From Pirellulales bacterium (GTDB lineage Bacteria; Planctomycetota; Planctomycetia; Pirellulales; JAEUIK01): a stretch of 64,000 nucleotides of DNA. Each line of letters opens with the position of its first letter. Positions within the stretch are counted from its first letter, which is position 1. The notes under the pieces are model-generated. The model saw only the letters and a list, made by a program, of their open reading frames with translations. It was not told the origin of the DNA and ran no database searches. Positions 35,489-44,308 of this stretch are shown here, piece after piece. The position numbers and the translations under genes were made by a program. Location: NCBI GenBank assembly GCA_019636335.1, contig JAHBXR010000002.1, positions 248,001 through 312,000 on the forward strand, written 5' to 3'.

Positions 35489-37336
35489 TTACTTGCGATC
35501 GATGCCGTACTCCTCGATCTTACGATAGAGCGTGGCGCGGCCGATGCCCAATAGCTTGGCCGCCTCGGGCACGTTGCCGTCGCTGCGATCGAGCGCTTCG
35601 CGAATCAGGCGGCGTTCCCAGTCATCGATGCGCAACGTATCGAAGCCCCCTCCGCCATGTGGATCGCGCAGGCCCAGGTCATCAGCCTCGATGCGATCGC
35701 CTGCCGCCAATACGACGGCACTATCGATCACGTTGCGCAATTGACGCACGTTGCCGGGCCAGTTGTATCCCAGCAGGCGGCGCTTTGCCTCTTCCGCGAG
35801 TTCCAGCCGCGGGCGACCGTGTTGCTGGCGGAAGTGCTCGAGGAAGAAATCAATCAACCGCGAAACATCACTGCCCCGCTCGCGCAAGGGGGGAACGAAC
35901 AGCTCGAACACGCTCAACCGATAATAAAGGTCCTCGCGGAACTTCCGCTCGCGCACGTAGGCCTGCAAGTCCTGATTCGTGGCGGCGATGATCCGTACGT
36001 CGACGCGGATTTCCTCGTTGCCCCCCACGGGCAGGAAGGGATGGCCTTCGAGGATGCGCAGCAGCTTGGCCTGCCCCTGCAACGTCATCTCGCCGACTTC
36101 GTCGAGAAAGAGCGTGCCCAGGTCGGCCTGCTGAAAATAGCCCACGTGATCGCGATCGGCCCCGGTGAAGGAGCCTGCCTTGTGGCCGAAGAGTTGGCTC
36201 TCCATCAGGTCGGCCGGAATCGCGGCGCAGTTGACCGACAGCATCGGCCGATCGGCGCGCGTGCTGGCGCGATGCAGCGCGCGGGCGACAAGCTCTTTGC
36301 CGGCGCCACTCTCGCCGCGCACCAGCACGCAACCCGTGGCGCGCCCCAAGCGGCCGATCTTCGACTTGAGCTCGAGCATGGGCGGACTTTCGCCGATCAG
36401 CTCGCCGAAGCCGGCCGATTTCTCCTTCAACCGCTGCAAATCGGTCTGCACGCTGACATCGTGGCGCGCCCGCACCAGGGCCACCGCCGAGATGTTGGCG
36501 AGCGAGATGGCGAAGTCGAACTGCGACTGCCGGAAACGTCCATGTTCGAGGTAGGCGTGAATCGCACCAACGACTTTCGTGCCGTTGAGCAGAGGCACGC
36601 ACAGTGCGTCGGCATAGTGACGCAGGGTTTCGTCGGTCGTGCCCCCGCCGCGCTGGCTGGCGATCCAGATGGCGTGCCCTTCGGCCAGCACCAGGTGCGT
36701 CAACGATTCGCTCAAGGGCAAATCGCGCAAGGGTTGCTCGGGCAGGAACATCTTCGGCGTGAGACGTCCGTCGTCGCTGACCCAGAGAAAGGCCGCCAGC
36801 GACGCGCTCGTGCGGTCGCGCAGCAGATCGAGTGAAATGCGCACCACCTCGTCCGGCGAGGCGCAACCGAGCAGCTTGATGCTGAGCTGGTAGAGCAGCA
36901 GCAGGTCGTGGGCCTGTTCGAGATCTTGAATGGCGCCGATCGCCAGGTTGGCCGTGTTGCTCGGCCCGACGATCGAGTCTTTGACCAGCGTCTGCGTGAC
37001 GCCGGGGTCGGTATCGCCCGTCGAAGTCGGCGGCTGGGCACTTTGTTGAAAGGCGAACTCGGTCGAGCCCACGCGCACGTGATGCCCGGGCACGAGGGCC
37101 GCCTCGTCGATCTTCTGACCGTTGACGAACGTTCCGTTGCGACTCTCGGCGTCGCGCACGTGCCAGGTGCCGTTCGCATGGACAAGCACGGCATGAATGC
37201 GCGAGCAGAGGGGATCGCTCAGCACGACCGTGCATTCCGTGCCGCGGCCGATCGGGTTCTCGCGCGCAGGGTCGAGCAGGAAACTGTCGCCGGCACGCTT
37301 GCCGACGGTCATCGTCAGATAAGAATACACCGGCAC
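35489..37336 (-). CDS. FHA-GAF sigma54-dependent regulator, Fis-type
   Basis: About 615 residues. Domains in order: FHA (about 1-100, with IGRGTECTVVLSDP, SRIHAVL and ESRNGTFVNGQKI), GAF (about 140-290), sigma54 AAA+ (about 313-545) and a Fis helix-turn-helix at the end (NVPEAAKLLGIGRATLYRKIEEYG). The AAA part has Walker A GESGAGKE, Walker B GTLFLDEVGEM and the sigma54-contacting loop as GSFTGA in place of GAFTGA. It should remodel sigma54-RNA polymerase in response to a phosphothreonine partner or small ligand. It follows a methyltransferase gene by 42 bases. The window also contains a consensus sigma54 promoter at 50817. Confidence 0.9.
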   Translation of the reverse strand: MPVYSYLTMTVGKRAGDSFLLDPARENPIGRGTECTVVLSDPLCSRIHAVLVHANGTWHVRDAESRNGTFVNGQKIDEAALVPGHHVRVGSTEFAFQQSAQPPTSTGDTDPGVTQTLVKDSIVGPSNTANLAIGAIQDLEQAHDLLLLYQLSIKLLGCASPDEVVRISLDLLRDRTSASLAAFLWVSDDGRLTPKMFLPEQPLRDLPLSESLTHLVLAEGHAIWIASQRGGGTTDETLRHYADALCVPLLNGTKVVGAIHAYLEHGRFRQSQFDFAISLANISAVALVRARHDVSVQTDLQRLKEKSAGFGELIGESPPMLELKSKIGRLGRATGCVLVRGESGAGKELVARALHRASTRADRPMLSVNCAAIPADLMESQLFGHKAGSFTGADRDHVGYFQQADLGTLFLDEVGEMTLQGQAKLLRILEGHPFLPVGGNEEIRVDVRIIAATNQDLQAYVRERKFREDLYYRLSVFELFVPPLRERGSDVSRLIDFFLEHFRQQHGRPRLELAEEAKRRLLGYNWPGNVRQLRNVIDSAVVLAAGDRIEADDLGLRDPHGGGGFDTLRIDDWERRLIREALDRSDGNVPEAAKLLGIGRATLYRKIEEYGIDRK

Positions 37337-37378
37337 GAGAGCACCACTCGCTCGAATCAGCTCGTTACACCGCGCCCG

Positions 37379-38041
37379 CTAGTATAGCCGCTCTGCCGTT
37401 GTGGGTGAGCCATCCGCGGGTTTACGGCCGCAGGCGGCCATCATGCCCCACCACCATCCGGCGCGAAAGGTGCGAATCGCAACGTCGACGAACCCTGCCT
37501 GACGCACCAGTGCGGCACAGGCCCTGCTGCCGAGAACGGCATTCTGTGGCCGTCCGATGATCCGCAGCCACCACGTGCCTAGCCGGCAGGTGAGAAAATC
37601 GTCGCACCAGTCGGTCAGCACGAGTTGTCCCCCCGGTCGCAAGACACGCCGGATCTCCTGCAGTCCCCGGTTGGGGTCGTACCAGAAGTGAAACGCGCTC
37701 GTCGACAGGACCGTATCGACCGACGCGTCGGCGAGAGGGATGTTCTCGGCCACCCCTTCCAGAAACGAAGCTTGGGGGAGATCCCGTTGTCGCGCGAGGT
37801 GCAACATCTCGGCGCTGGGATCGATTCCCACGGCACGGATGGTCGGCTCGCGCTCCGCAAGCTTCGCCAGCACATAGCCCGTGCCGCAACCAACGTCGAG
37901 TACCCGAGCTTGTGGTAGTGGATCTAGATGCGCCAGCGTTTCTTCGGCGGTCCGTGCCAGGTAGCTCCGCCACCGCTGGTCGTACGAGGGAGCAAGCTGG
38001 CGATATTCTTGGCGAACGGCCTCGAACAGCGTCTCTTCCAT
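37379..38041 (-). CDS. Class I SAM-dependent methyltransferase
   Basis: About 220 residues. Methyltransf_11-type core: motif I VLDVGCGTGYVLAKLAE (about 47-63), an acidic end of strand 2 (AVGIDPSAEML), motif near SVDTVLSTSAFHFWYD and post-motif EIRRVLRPGGQLVLTDW. Small-molecule or lipid methylation is likely; substrate unknown. It lies directly upstream of the sigma54 regulator on the same strand and may share its transcript. Confidence 0.85.
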   Translation of the reverse strand: MEETLFEAVRQEYRQLAPSYDQRWRSYLARTAEETLAHLDPLPQARVLDVGCGTGYVLAKLAEREPTIRAVGIDPSAEMLHLARQRDLPQASFLEGVAENIPLADASVDTVLSTSAFHFWYDPNRGLQEIRRVLRPGGQLVLTDWCDDFLTCRLGTWWLRIIGRPQNAVLGSRACAALVRQAGFVDVAIRTFRAGWWWGMMAACGRKPADGSPTTAERLY

Positions 38042-38085
38042 GGCTTGAGTTTGTCGTTCCGTCCTTCCGCTGTACAGAACGTCGG

Positions 38086-39723
38086 CTATGATGCGCGAAG
38101 CACGCCGGCTAGATATCGGAACAGTCGCTCATGGTCGATTGCTTCCGCGCGATAGCCCACATAGCCATCCGGCCGCACGAGAAAGCCCGATCCGCTTTGC
38201 GGAACATAGACGTGTGCGAATTCGTTGCGGCCGTCGCTCAACATCGGCAACCCTTCGAGTGCGAGCACATCGCTATCCGCATGCACGATTGCGAGAACCT
38301 GGACCAGGCTTCCATACCGGGCCCGCAGTTCTGTGGCCAGCGCGAGGAAGCGTTCGCCATCTTCAACCGGTGACGATTCGCTGGAATAGAGCAACAGCGT
38401 GTGCCGTGGCCCGCGCAGCAGGTCGAACAGCCGCTCGTCGTGACGCACATAAGGACGCCGCAGACCGGTCACGTCGGGCGCGCGATCTCCGGCCAGCGGT
38501 CCTGCCCAGCGCTCAGCGGCATCGGCCGGTTCGTTGGCCACCCAAGGGCTATCGCGGTAATGGAGCCACAGTTGCGAATCTTCGCGCAGTGGCTCCTGTT
38601 CGTCGACGTCTCCTTCCATCACGCGATTCATCCGCGCGGTCGTGCGTTCGACGATCTGCCGGCCGATCTCGTGCCGCTCCGCGTGATAACTGTCGAGCAG
38701 TTTGTCGGCCGCGCGGCCCCGCACGGCCAGCGCCAGCTTCCACGCCAGGTTGTAGGCGTCCTGTAAACCAGCGTTCATGCCTTGTCCGCCGAGCGGTGGG
38801 TGCAAGTGGGCCGCGTCTCCCGCGAGAAACACTCGCCCCAAGCTGTAACGCGGCACCAGGCGATGGCTGATGCGATAGAACGACGACCACCGCAGGTTGC
38901 TCGCCTTGGCTCCCGCCGGGTACAGATAGTCGAGCATCTCCTGAATCGCCTCGAGTGGTGGGCCCTCGTCGCTCGCCCAGTGAGCCTGGCCGCTGGTCGT
39001 GAGATCCTGGGGTAGCATTTCCTCGGGAGCGACCGTGCTGAAGCGATAACGCCGCGAATCGCCGGGCACGGGTATGCACGCGCCCGCGCCGCGAAACTCC
39101 CCTTTTTCGATACGGGCCAGCTTGTACCCATACCCGCGCTCGAGCGTCCAATCGATGTCGATATCGGCCAGCATGAAGACCTGCGCGTAATGCTCCCCCT
39201 CGAAGTGGAGGTCGAGTGCGTGCCGCACGGCACTCCGTCCGCCGTCGCAGCCGACGACATATTTTGCCTGTACGGTCTCTACCGATCCGTCGAGGTGCTT
39301 CAAGCCGACGGTGACCAGGTCTTCTGTCTGGGCGAGCGAGACCAACTCGACACCACGCTCGGCGCCTCCAGCGAGCGTACCGAGATGTTCGGCCAGAATC
39401 TGTTCGGCGTCGTACTGGGCGAGGGTGAGAAAGCCGTATGCCCCCTCGGGGAGCGCGGCGCTGGAGATCTCCATGTCGGTGCCATTGGCGATGTTCACGA
39501 GCCCGCGCAGTCCCATGCCCGCCGTCAGGGCCTGGTGGACGATGGCCAGGTCGTCCCACACCTCGAGCGTGCGTGGCGTGATCCCCAGCGCCTTGCAGTG
39601 GGGCGATGGCTCTAAGAGCCGCTCAATGAGACGGCAGCGAACGCCATGCCGGTGCAGCTCGGCCGCCGTCATCAAGCCCACGGGCCCAGCCCCCACCACG
39701 AGTACGTCCATCATTTCACTCAT
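38086..39723 (-). CDS. FAD-dependent monooxygenase (PheA/TfdB type)
   Basis: About 545 residues from an ATG at 39723, preceded by AGGA with spacing five; nearby Met codons 12 bases up and 6 bases down are possible. Motifs: GxGxxG in DVLVVGAGPVGLMTAAEL, the middle DG motif (VVGCDGGRSAVRHAL) and the FAD ribityl-binding GDAAHLHPPLGGQGMNAGLQD. The C-terminal part has the thioredoxin-like fold of phenol hydroxylase-type enzymes. It should hydroxylate aromatic or polyketide substrates using NAD(P)H. Divergent from the alpha-glucuronidase-like gene. Confidence 0.88.
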   Translation of the reverse strand: MSEMMDVLVVGAGPVGLMTAAELHRHGVRCRLIERLLEPSPHCKALGITPRTLEVWDDLAIVHQALTAGMGLRGLVNIANGTDMEISSAALPEGAYGFLTLAQYDAEQILAEHLGTLAGGAERGVELVSLAQTEDLVTVGLKHLDGSVETVQAKYVVGCDGGRSAVRHALDLHFEGEHYAQVFMLADIDIDWTLERGYGYKLARIEKGEFRGAGACIPVPGDSRRYRFSTVAPEEMLPQDLTTSGQAHWASDEGPPLEAIQEMLDYLYPAGAKASNLRWSSFYRISHRLVPRYSLGRVFLAGDAAHLHPPLGGQGMNAGLQDAYNLAWKLALAVRGRAADKLLDSYHAERHEIGRQIVERTTARMNRVMEGDVDEQEPLREDSQLWLHYRDSPWVANEPADAAERWAGPLAGDRAPDVTGLRRPYVRHDERLFDLLRGPRHTLLLYSSESSPVEDGERFLALATELRARYGSLVQVLAIVHADSDVLALEGLPMLSDGRNEFAHVYVPQSGSGFLVRPDGYVGYRAEAIDHERLFRYLAGVLRAS

Positions 39724-39794
39724 GACAATCCTCATCAGCAACTCAAACGCGAACGTTGGTCGAAAAACCAGCGGTTCACTCAACCTCCGGAATC

Positions 39795-39839
39795 CTTCGC
39801 GTCTTCGCGGTGATCTCTTTTTACCGCGAAGACGCGAAG
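39795..39839. repeat. Perfect 17-bp inverted repeat (REP/MITE-like)
   Basis: CTTCGCGTCTTCGCGGT (39795-39811) and ACCGCGAAGACGCGAAG (39823-39839) are exact reverse complements with an 11-base T-rich loop. It sits between two divergent genes, so it is not a terminator for either. The CTTCGCGTCTTCGCGG core looks like the kind of palindromic motif that recurs in interspersed repeat elements. Confidence 0.75.
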
Positions 39840-39978
39840 AGGTAATCATTCTTGCTGATTTTCGTGGTTTTCTATCTTTCTGGTGTGAATTCCTTGAATT
39901 GTCTACGGAGGGAGGCTGCAATGGGCCAATCTCGGGTATTCGTGAGCGGGCTGATTGGTCAAGACAGGCGGATGGTTC

Positions 39979-42423
39979 ATGGATCGTCGATGGTTCTGCG
40001 GAGCGCTGACGGCGGCACTTCTCGTGTTCGCGCTCGTTGATGGTTCCAAGCGTGTTGTCGCCGATGACAAGGACACGTCTCCCATCGATCTGACGAAGGC
40101 GCAGCTGATCGTTCCGCAGGATCTCGATCCGCCCGCTCGCAAGGCAGTCGAGATGCTCGTCGACGAGGTGTGGAAGCGAAGCGGCGTGCGCTGGAGCATC
40201 GCACATCAGCTTGCTGCCGATTCCATGGCGGCCACGATTCTCGTCGGTTCGCGCGAGAAACTCGCAGGCATCGTGGGCGTCGCGGCGTCCCAGCTTCCGC
40301 CTGCGAATGCACCATCACCTGCCGAAGGCTACACGCTGCGCTCGACGGCTGACAAAGCAGACGCGGCGGCTCAAGTCATCATCGCCGGCAACGATTCGCG
40401 TGGTGTCCTATTCGGCGTCGGGCATCTGCTGCGTTCGCTCGAGATGCGGCGTGGCAGCGTGACGCTCCCCCTGCCGCTCAACGTCACCACGGCCCCGGCC
40501 TATCCGATTCGCGGCCATCAACTCGGCTATCGACCGAAAACGAACTCCTACGATGCCTGGGATCTGCCGCAATGGGAGCAGTACATTCGCGATCTGGCCA
40601 TCTTCGGCGCGAATGCCATCGAGTTGATTCCGCCGCGCTCGGACGATGACGACGACGGTCCCCATTTCCCTCGGCCCAAGCTCGAGATGATGGCCGGCAT
40701 GTCGCAGCTTGCCGCCGACTATGGGCTGGACGTGTGGATCTGGTATCCTGCGCTCGACGGCGATTACTCGCAGCCCGAGGTGGTCGAGCGTTCGCTCCAG
40801 GAATGGGGCGAGGTGCTTGGCAGCCTGCCGCGCGTCGACGCCATCATGGTGCCCACCGGCGATCCGGGCGACTCGCCGCCGCGAGAACTCCTGGCGCTCC
40901 TCGAAAAGCAAAGCGCGCAGTTGCGCAAGCTGCACCCCGGCGCACAGACGTGGATCTCCGTGCAAAGCTTCACCCAGGAAGCATGGGACGACTTGATGAA
41001 GCTGCTGGCAGCCGAGCCGGAATGGCTGGCCGGAGTGGTCTACGGCCCGCAGACGCGCGTCAGCCTGCCGAAGCTCCGCGCGGCGCTTCCCTCGCGCTAC
41101 CCGATTCGCCGTTATCCCGACATCACGCACAGCATGCGCTGCGAGTATCCCGTGCCCGATTGGGATCTTGCGTACGCGCGGACACTCGCGCGCGAGCCGA
41201 TCAACCCGCGTCCGCAGGATGAAGCGACCATCTTCCGCGCGTATCTGAGTGAATCGATCGGCTTCATCACCTACTCCGAAGGTTGCAACGACGACGTGAA
41301 CAAGGCGGTGTGGAGCATCTTGGGCTGGGATCCCGAGGCGAATGTCGGCGCCACGCTGCGCGATTTTGGCCGCTATTTCATCGGCCCCGACATGGCCAAC
41401 GATTTTGCCCAGGGGTTGCTCGCGCTCGAGCAGAACTGGCGCGGCCCGCTCCTGGTGAATGACAACGTGTTGAATACGCTGGCGCAGTTCCAGGACATGG
41501 AACGCCGCGCGTCGCCCGCACAGCGCGCCAACTGGCGTTTTCAGCAGGCGCTGTACCGCGCCTACTACGATGCCTACCTGCATCGGCGACTAACTTACGA
41601 GACACTGCTCGAAGAAGAGGCCACGGCCGCCCTCGCTACGGCGCGCACCGTCGGCAGTGCGGCCGCACTCGACCGCGCCGAGGCCATCCTGTCGCGTGCC
41701 GTTACCGAACCGGTGGCCGCCGACCTGCGCGCCCGCGTGTACGAGTTGGCCGAGGCCCTCTTCCAGAGCATTCGCATGCAGCTTTCCGTCGAACGCTATC
41801 AGGCGATCGACGTCGGTCGCGGGGCCTCGCTCGATACGATCGACGTGCCGCTGAACAACCGCCTCTGGCTCGCCGAGCAGTTCGCCGAAATCCGCCTGCT
41901 CGAGGGGGAACGCGAGCGGCTCGAGGCGATCGACGGGCTCGTCCACTGGACCGATCCAGGCCCAGGCGGTTTCTACGACGACACGGGCAATCCGCAGCAG
42001 ATGCCCCATGTGGTGCGCGAGGATAAGTACGCCGAAGATCCCGGCTTCCTCGAACATACGACCGTCGGCTTCCACAACCTGCCGAACTGGCGCCTTTCGT
42101 GGTGTACCCATGTCGATGGCTTGTACGACACGCAGGTGAAAATGCACTACCCGACGCTCGATCCGCAGGCGCGTTACAAAGTGCGTGTCGTCTACGGCGG
42201 CGAAAATCGCACGGTGAAGGTGCAGCTTGCCACCGACGATGGCGTCGAGATACATCCCTACCTTGCCAAGCCGAATCCGTTGAAGCCGCTCGAGTTCGAT
42301 ATTCCCCCCGCGGCCACGGCCCTGGGCTCGCTCACGCTCGTCTGGACGGCCGAGCCAGGACGTGGCGGACCGGGACGCGGTTGTCAGATCGCCGAGGTGT
42401 GGCTCATCAAAGTGCCACAGTGA
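39979..42423 (+). CDS. Alpha-glucuronidase-like (GH67 N-terminal type) secreted protein
   Basis: About 814 residues from an ATG at 39979 (MDRRWFCGALTAALLVFAL), which provides a signal peptide. The first 160 residues look like the N-terminal alpha/beta domain of GH67/GH20-type enzymes (LIVPQDLDPPARKAVEMLVDEV ... ILVGSREKL ... VIIAGNDSRGVLFGVGHLLR). A TIM-barrel-like middle follows (RGHQLGYRPKTNSYDAW ... FGANAIELIPP). Catalytic Glu/Asp residues could not be fixed by eye. It probably acts on uronic-acid-containing polysaccharide outside the cytoplasm. Not a full-length match to a textbook GH67. Confidence 0.65.
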   Translation: MDRRWFCGALTAALLVFALVDGSKRVVADDKDTSPIDLTKAQLIVPQDLDPPARKAVEMLVDEVWKRSGVRWSIAHQLAADSMAATILVGSREKLAGIVGVAASQLPPANAPSPAEGYTLRSTADKADAAAQVIIAGNDSRGVLFGVGHLLRSLEMRRGSVTLPLPLNVTTAPAYPIRGHQLGYRPKTNSYDAWDLPQWEQYIRDLAIFGANAIELIPPRSDDDDDGPHFPRPKLEMMAGMSQLAADYGLDVWIWYPALDGDYSQPEVVERSLQEWGEVLGSLPRVDAIMVPTGDPGDSPPRELLALLEKQSAQLRKLHPGAQTWISVQSFTQEAWDDLMKLLAAEPEWLAGVVYGPQTRVSLPKLRAALPSRYPIRRYPDITHSMRCEYPVPDWDLAYARTLAREPINPRPQDEATIFRAYLSESIGFITYSEGCNDDVNKAVWSILGWDPEANVGATLRDFGRYFIGPDMANDFAQGLLALEQNWRGPLLVNDNVLNTLAQFQDMERRASPAQRANWRFQQALYRAYYDAYLHRRLTYETLLEEEATAALATARTVGSAAALDRAEAILSRAVTEPVAADLRARVYELAEALFQSIRMQLSVERYQAIDVGRGASLDTIDVPLNNRLWLAEQFAEIRLLEGERERLEAIDGLVHWTDPGPGGFYDDTGNPQQMPHVVREDKYAEDPGFLEHTTVGFHNLPNWRLSWCTHVDGLYDTQVKMHYPTLDPQARYKVRVVYGGENRTVKVQLATDDGVEIHPYLAKPNPLKPLEFDIPPAATALGSLTLVWTAEPGRGGPGRGCQIAEVWLIKVPQ

Positions 42424-42532
42424 CCTGCACGCCGCACGAGAGATCGGCCCGAGTAAAAATGAGTGCCAGCGTATATTCGCTTCATCGTTTCTTGACGTGG
42501 TCCCGTTACGCTGTCGGGGCACGTCTGTTTTT

Positions 42533-42561
42533 TTGACAGCCGCCGTGGGGTGCCTTAGAAC
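42533..42561 (+). promoter_or_regulatory. Sigma70-type promoter of the PhoD gene
   Basis: TTGACA (42533-42538) and TAGAAC (42556-42561) are 17 bases apart. The expected leader is about 90 bases before the ATG at 42658. The T-rich stretch just upstream resembles the one before the DUF1559 promoter at 28133. Confidence 0.6.
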
Positions 42562-42657
42562 TGCCACCATTGCCCAACTCTTTCGACGGTAGAACCTCGT
42601 AGCGGCGGGACAGCGCCACCGTAACGCCGCGACTTGATCGCACTGGAGTATCGCCAC

Positions 42658-44193
42658 ATGGATCGTCGTTCGTTTCTGCTCGCCACCGGTTCACTTTCTG
42701 CCGCCGCACTCTGGTCGTCGCGCGCGACGGGCGTCACGCGACGCTTTCCGAAGCTGGCCGATCATCCCTTCCAGTTGGGCGTCGCCTCGGGTGATCCCTC
42801 GTCGACCGGTGTGGTCCTCTGGACGCGGCTGGCGCCGAAACCGCTCGAAGGGGGCGGCATGCCGGACGAGGCGGTCGAAGTCTCGTGGCAGGTGGCGGAC
42901 GACGAGCAGATGACGAAGATCGTCCAAGAAGGCAAGACCCCGGCCGTGCCCGACTGGGGGCACTCGGTCCACGTCGAGGTCGACGGCCTCCAGCCCGATC
43001 GCTGGTACTGGTACCAGTTCAAGGTGGGGAACGACACCAGCCCGAAGGGGCGCACGCGCACCGCCCCCGCCGTCGGCACGACGCCGGAACGACTGCGTTT
43101 CGCCTTCGCGTCGTGCCAGCACTTCGAGTCGGGCCTGTACACCGCCTACGAGCACATGGTCCGCGAGCCCCTCGACCTGGTGATTCACCTGGGGGACTAC
43201 ATCTACGAAGGGCCCGGCCGCGACGGCGGTGTTCGCAAGCACGTGGGACCCAAGCTCGATTCGCTCAGCGACTATCGCAACCGCCACGCTCAGTACAAGA
43301 CCGATCCCCACCTGCAGGCCATGCATGCCGCCGCGCCGTGGCTGGTGACCTGGGACGACCACGAGGTCGAGAATAACTACGCCGACGGGATCTCGGAGAA
43401 GGGGACCACGGTCGAGAACTTCCTCGCGCAGCGGGCACGTGCCTACAAGGCCTACTACGAGCACATGCCCTTGCGCAAGTCGTCGTTGCCCGAGGGGCCC
43501 ATGATGTCCCTTTACCGGCAGGTGGCCTTCGGCGACCTGGCCAATTTCTGGATCCTCGACACGCGGCAGTATCGCAGCGACCAACCGTGCGGCGACGGCG
43601 GCAAAGATCAATGCCCCGAGGCCCTCGATCCCAGCCGCACCATGCTGGGCGCAGCGCAGCGCCAGTGGCTCTTCGAGGGGCTGACCTCTTCGCCGACGAA
43701 TTGGAACATCCTGGCGCAGCAGGTGATGATGGCCCGCGCCGACCGCCGGCCCGGCGAAGAACGCATCTTTGCCATGGATCAGTGGCCCGGCTACGAAGGG
43801 GATCGCCGCCGCGTGCTGAAGCACTTCTACGACAGCAAGGTCAAGAACCCGGTCGTGCTGACGGGCGACATTCACAGCAGTTGGGCGAACGAGCTGATCG
43901 CCGACTTCGACGATCTCGATTCGGCCGTCGTCGGCACGGAGTTCGTCGGCACGTCGATCTCGTCGAGCGGCAACGGCGATCCCACGCCCAAGTACCTGCC
44001 GGCGCTTTACGCCGAGAATCCCTTCGTCAAGTACCACAATCAGCAGCGCGGCTACGTCAGTTGCCAGGTCACGCCGCAGCAATGGCGCACCGACTACCAG
44101 GGAGTGGACTACACGAACAAACCAGGCGCCCCGCTGGTAACCCGCGCCTCGTTCGTCGTCGAATCGGGCAGCCCGGTGTTGCACACGGCCTAA
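42658..44193 (+). CDS. phoD: Alkaline phosphatase D (PhoD-type) family protein
   Basis: About 511 residues from an ATG at 42658; the N-terminus MDRRSFLLATGSLSAAAL is a Tat-type signal. The PhoD_N domain is FQLGVASGDPSSTGVVLWTRLAP. The metallophosphatase domain has HLGDYIYEG, TWDDHEVENNY and LTGDIHSSW, which hold the metal ligands. It should hydrolyse phosphate mono- or diesters in the periplasm with iron and calcium, as in known PhoD. Monocistronic by layout. Confidence 0.88.
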   Translation: MDRRSFLLATGSLSAAALWSSRATGVTRRFPKLADHPFQLGVASGDPSSTGVVLWTRLAPKPLEGGGMPDEAVEVSWQVADDEQMTKIVQEGKTPAVPDWGHSVHVEVDGLQPDRWYWYQFKVGNDTSPKGRTRTAPAVGTTPERLRFAFASCQHFESGLYTAYEHMVREPLDLVIHLGDYIYEGPGRDGGVRKHVGPKLDSLSDYRNRHAQYKTDPHLQAMHAAAPWLVTWDDHEVENNYADGISEKGTTVENFLAQRARAYKAYYEHMPLRKSSLPEGPMMSLYRQVAFGDLANFWILDTRQYRSDQPCGDGGKDQCPEALDPSRTMLGAAQRQWLFEGLTSSPTNWNILAQQVMMARADRRPGEERIFAMDQWPGYEGDRRRVLKHFYDSKVKNPVVLTGDIHSSWANELIADFDDLDSAVVGTEFVGTSISSSGNGDPTPKYLPALYAENPFVKYHNQQRGYVSCQVTPQQWRTDYQGVDYTNKPGAPLVTRASFVVESGSPVLHTA

Positions 44194-44209
44194 ACGCAGC
44201 CAAAGTCCC

Positions 44210-44305
44210 ATGCGGAACTTCTCGAGTCGCTGCCTCGCGATCTTCGTCGGCGTTGCGCTTTATGCGTGCGGCGAGATCGCACGGGCAGAGGAGTTGATGA
44301 GATAA
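44210..44305 (+). CDS. Micro-ORF resembling a bare signal peptide
   Basis: 31 residues from an ATG at 44210, starting 17 bases after the PhoD stop. It reads as a signal peptide: basic MRNFSSR, hydrophobic CLAIFVGVALYACG, then an AxA-like EIARAEE and stop. No mature region follows. It could be a remnant of a deleted secreted-protein gene, a translated leader, or chance. It runs in the tail of the PhoD transcript and towards a convergent gene. Confidence 0.3.
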   Translation: MRNFSSRCLAIFVGVALYACGEIARAEELMR

Positions 44306-44308
44306 CGC

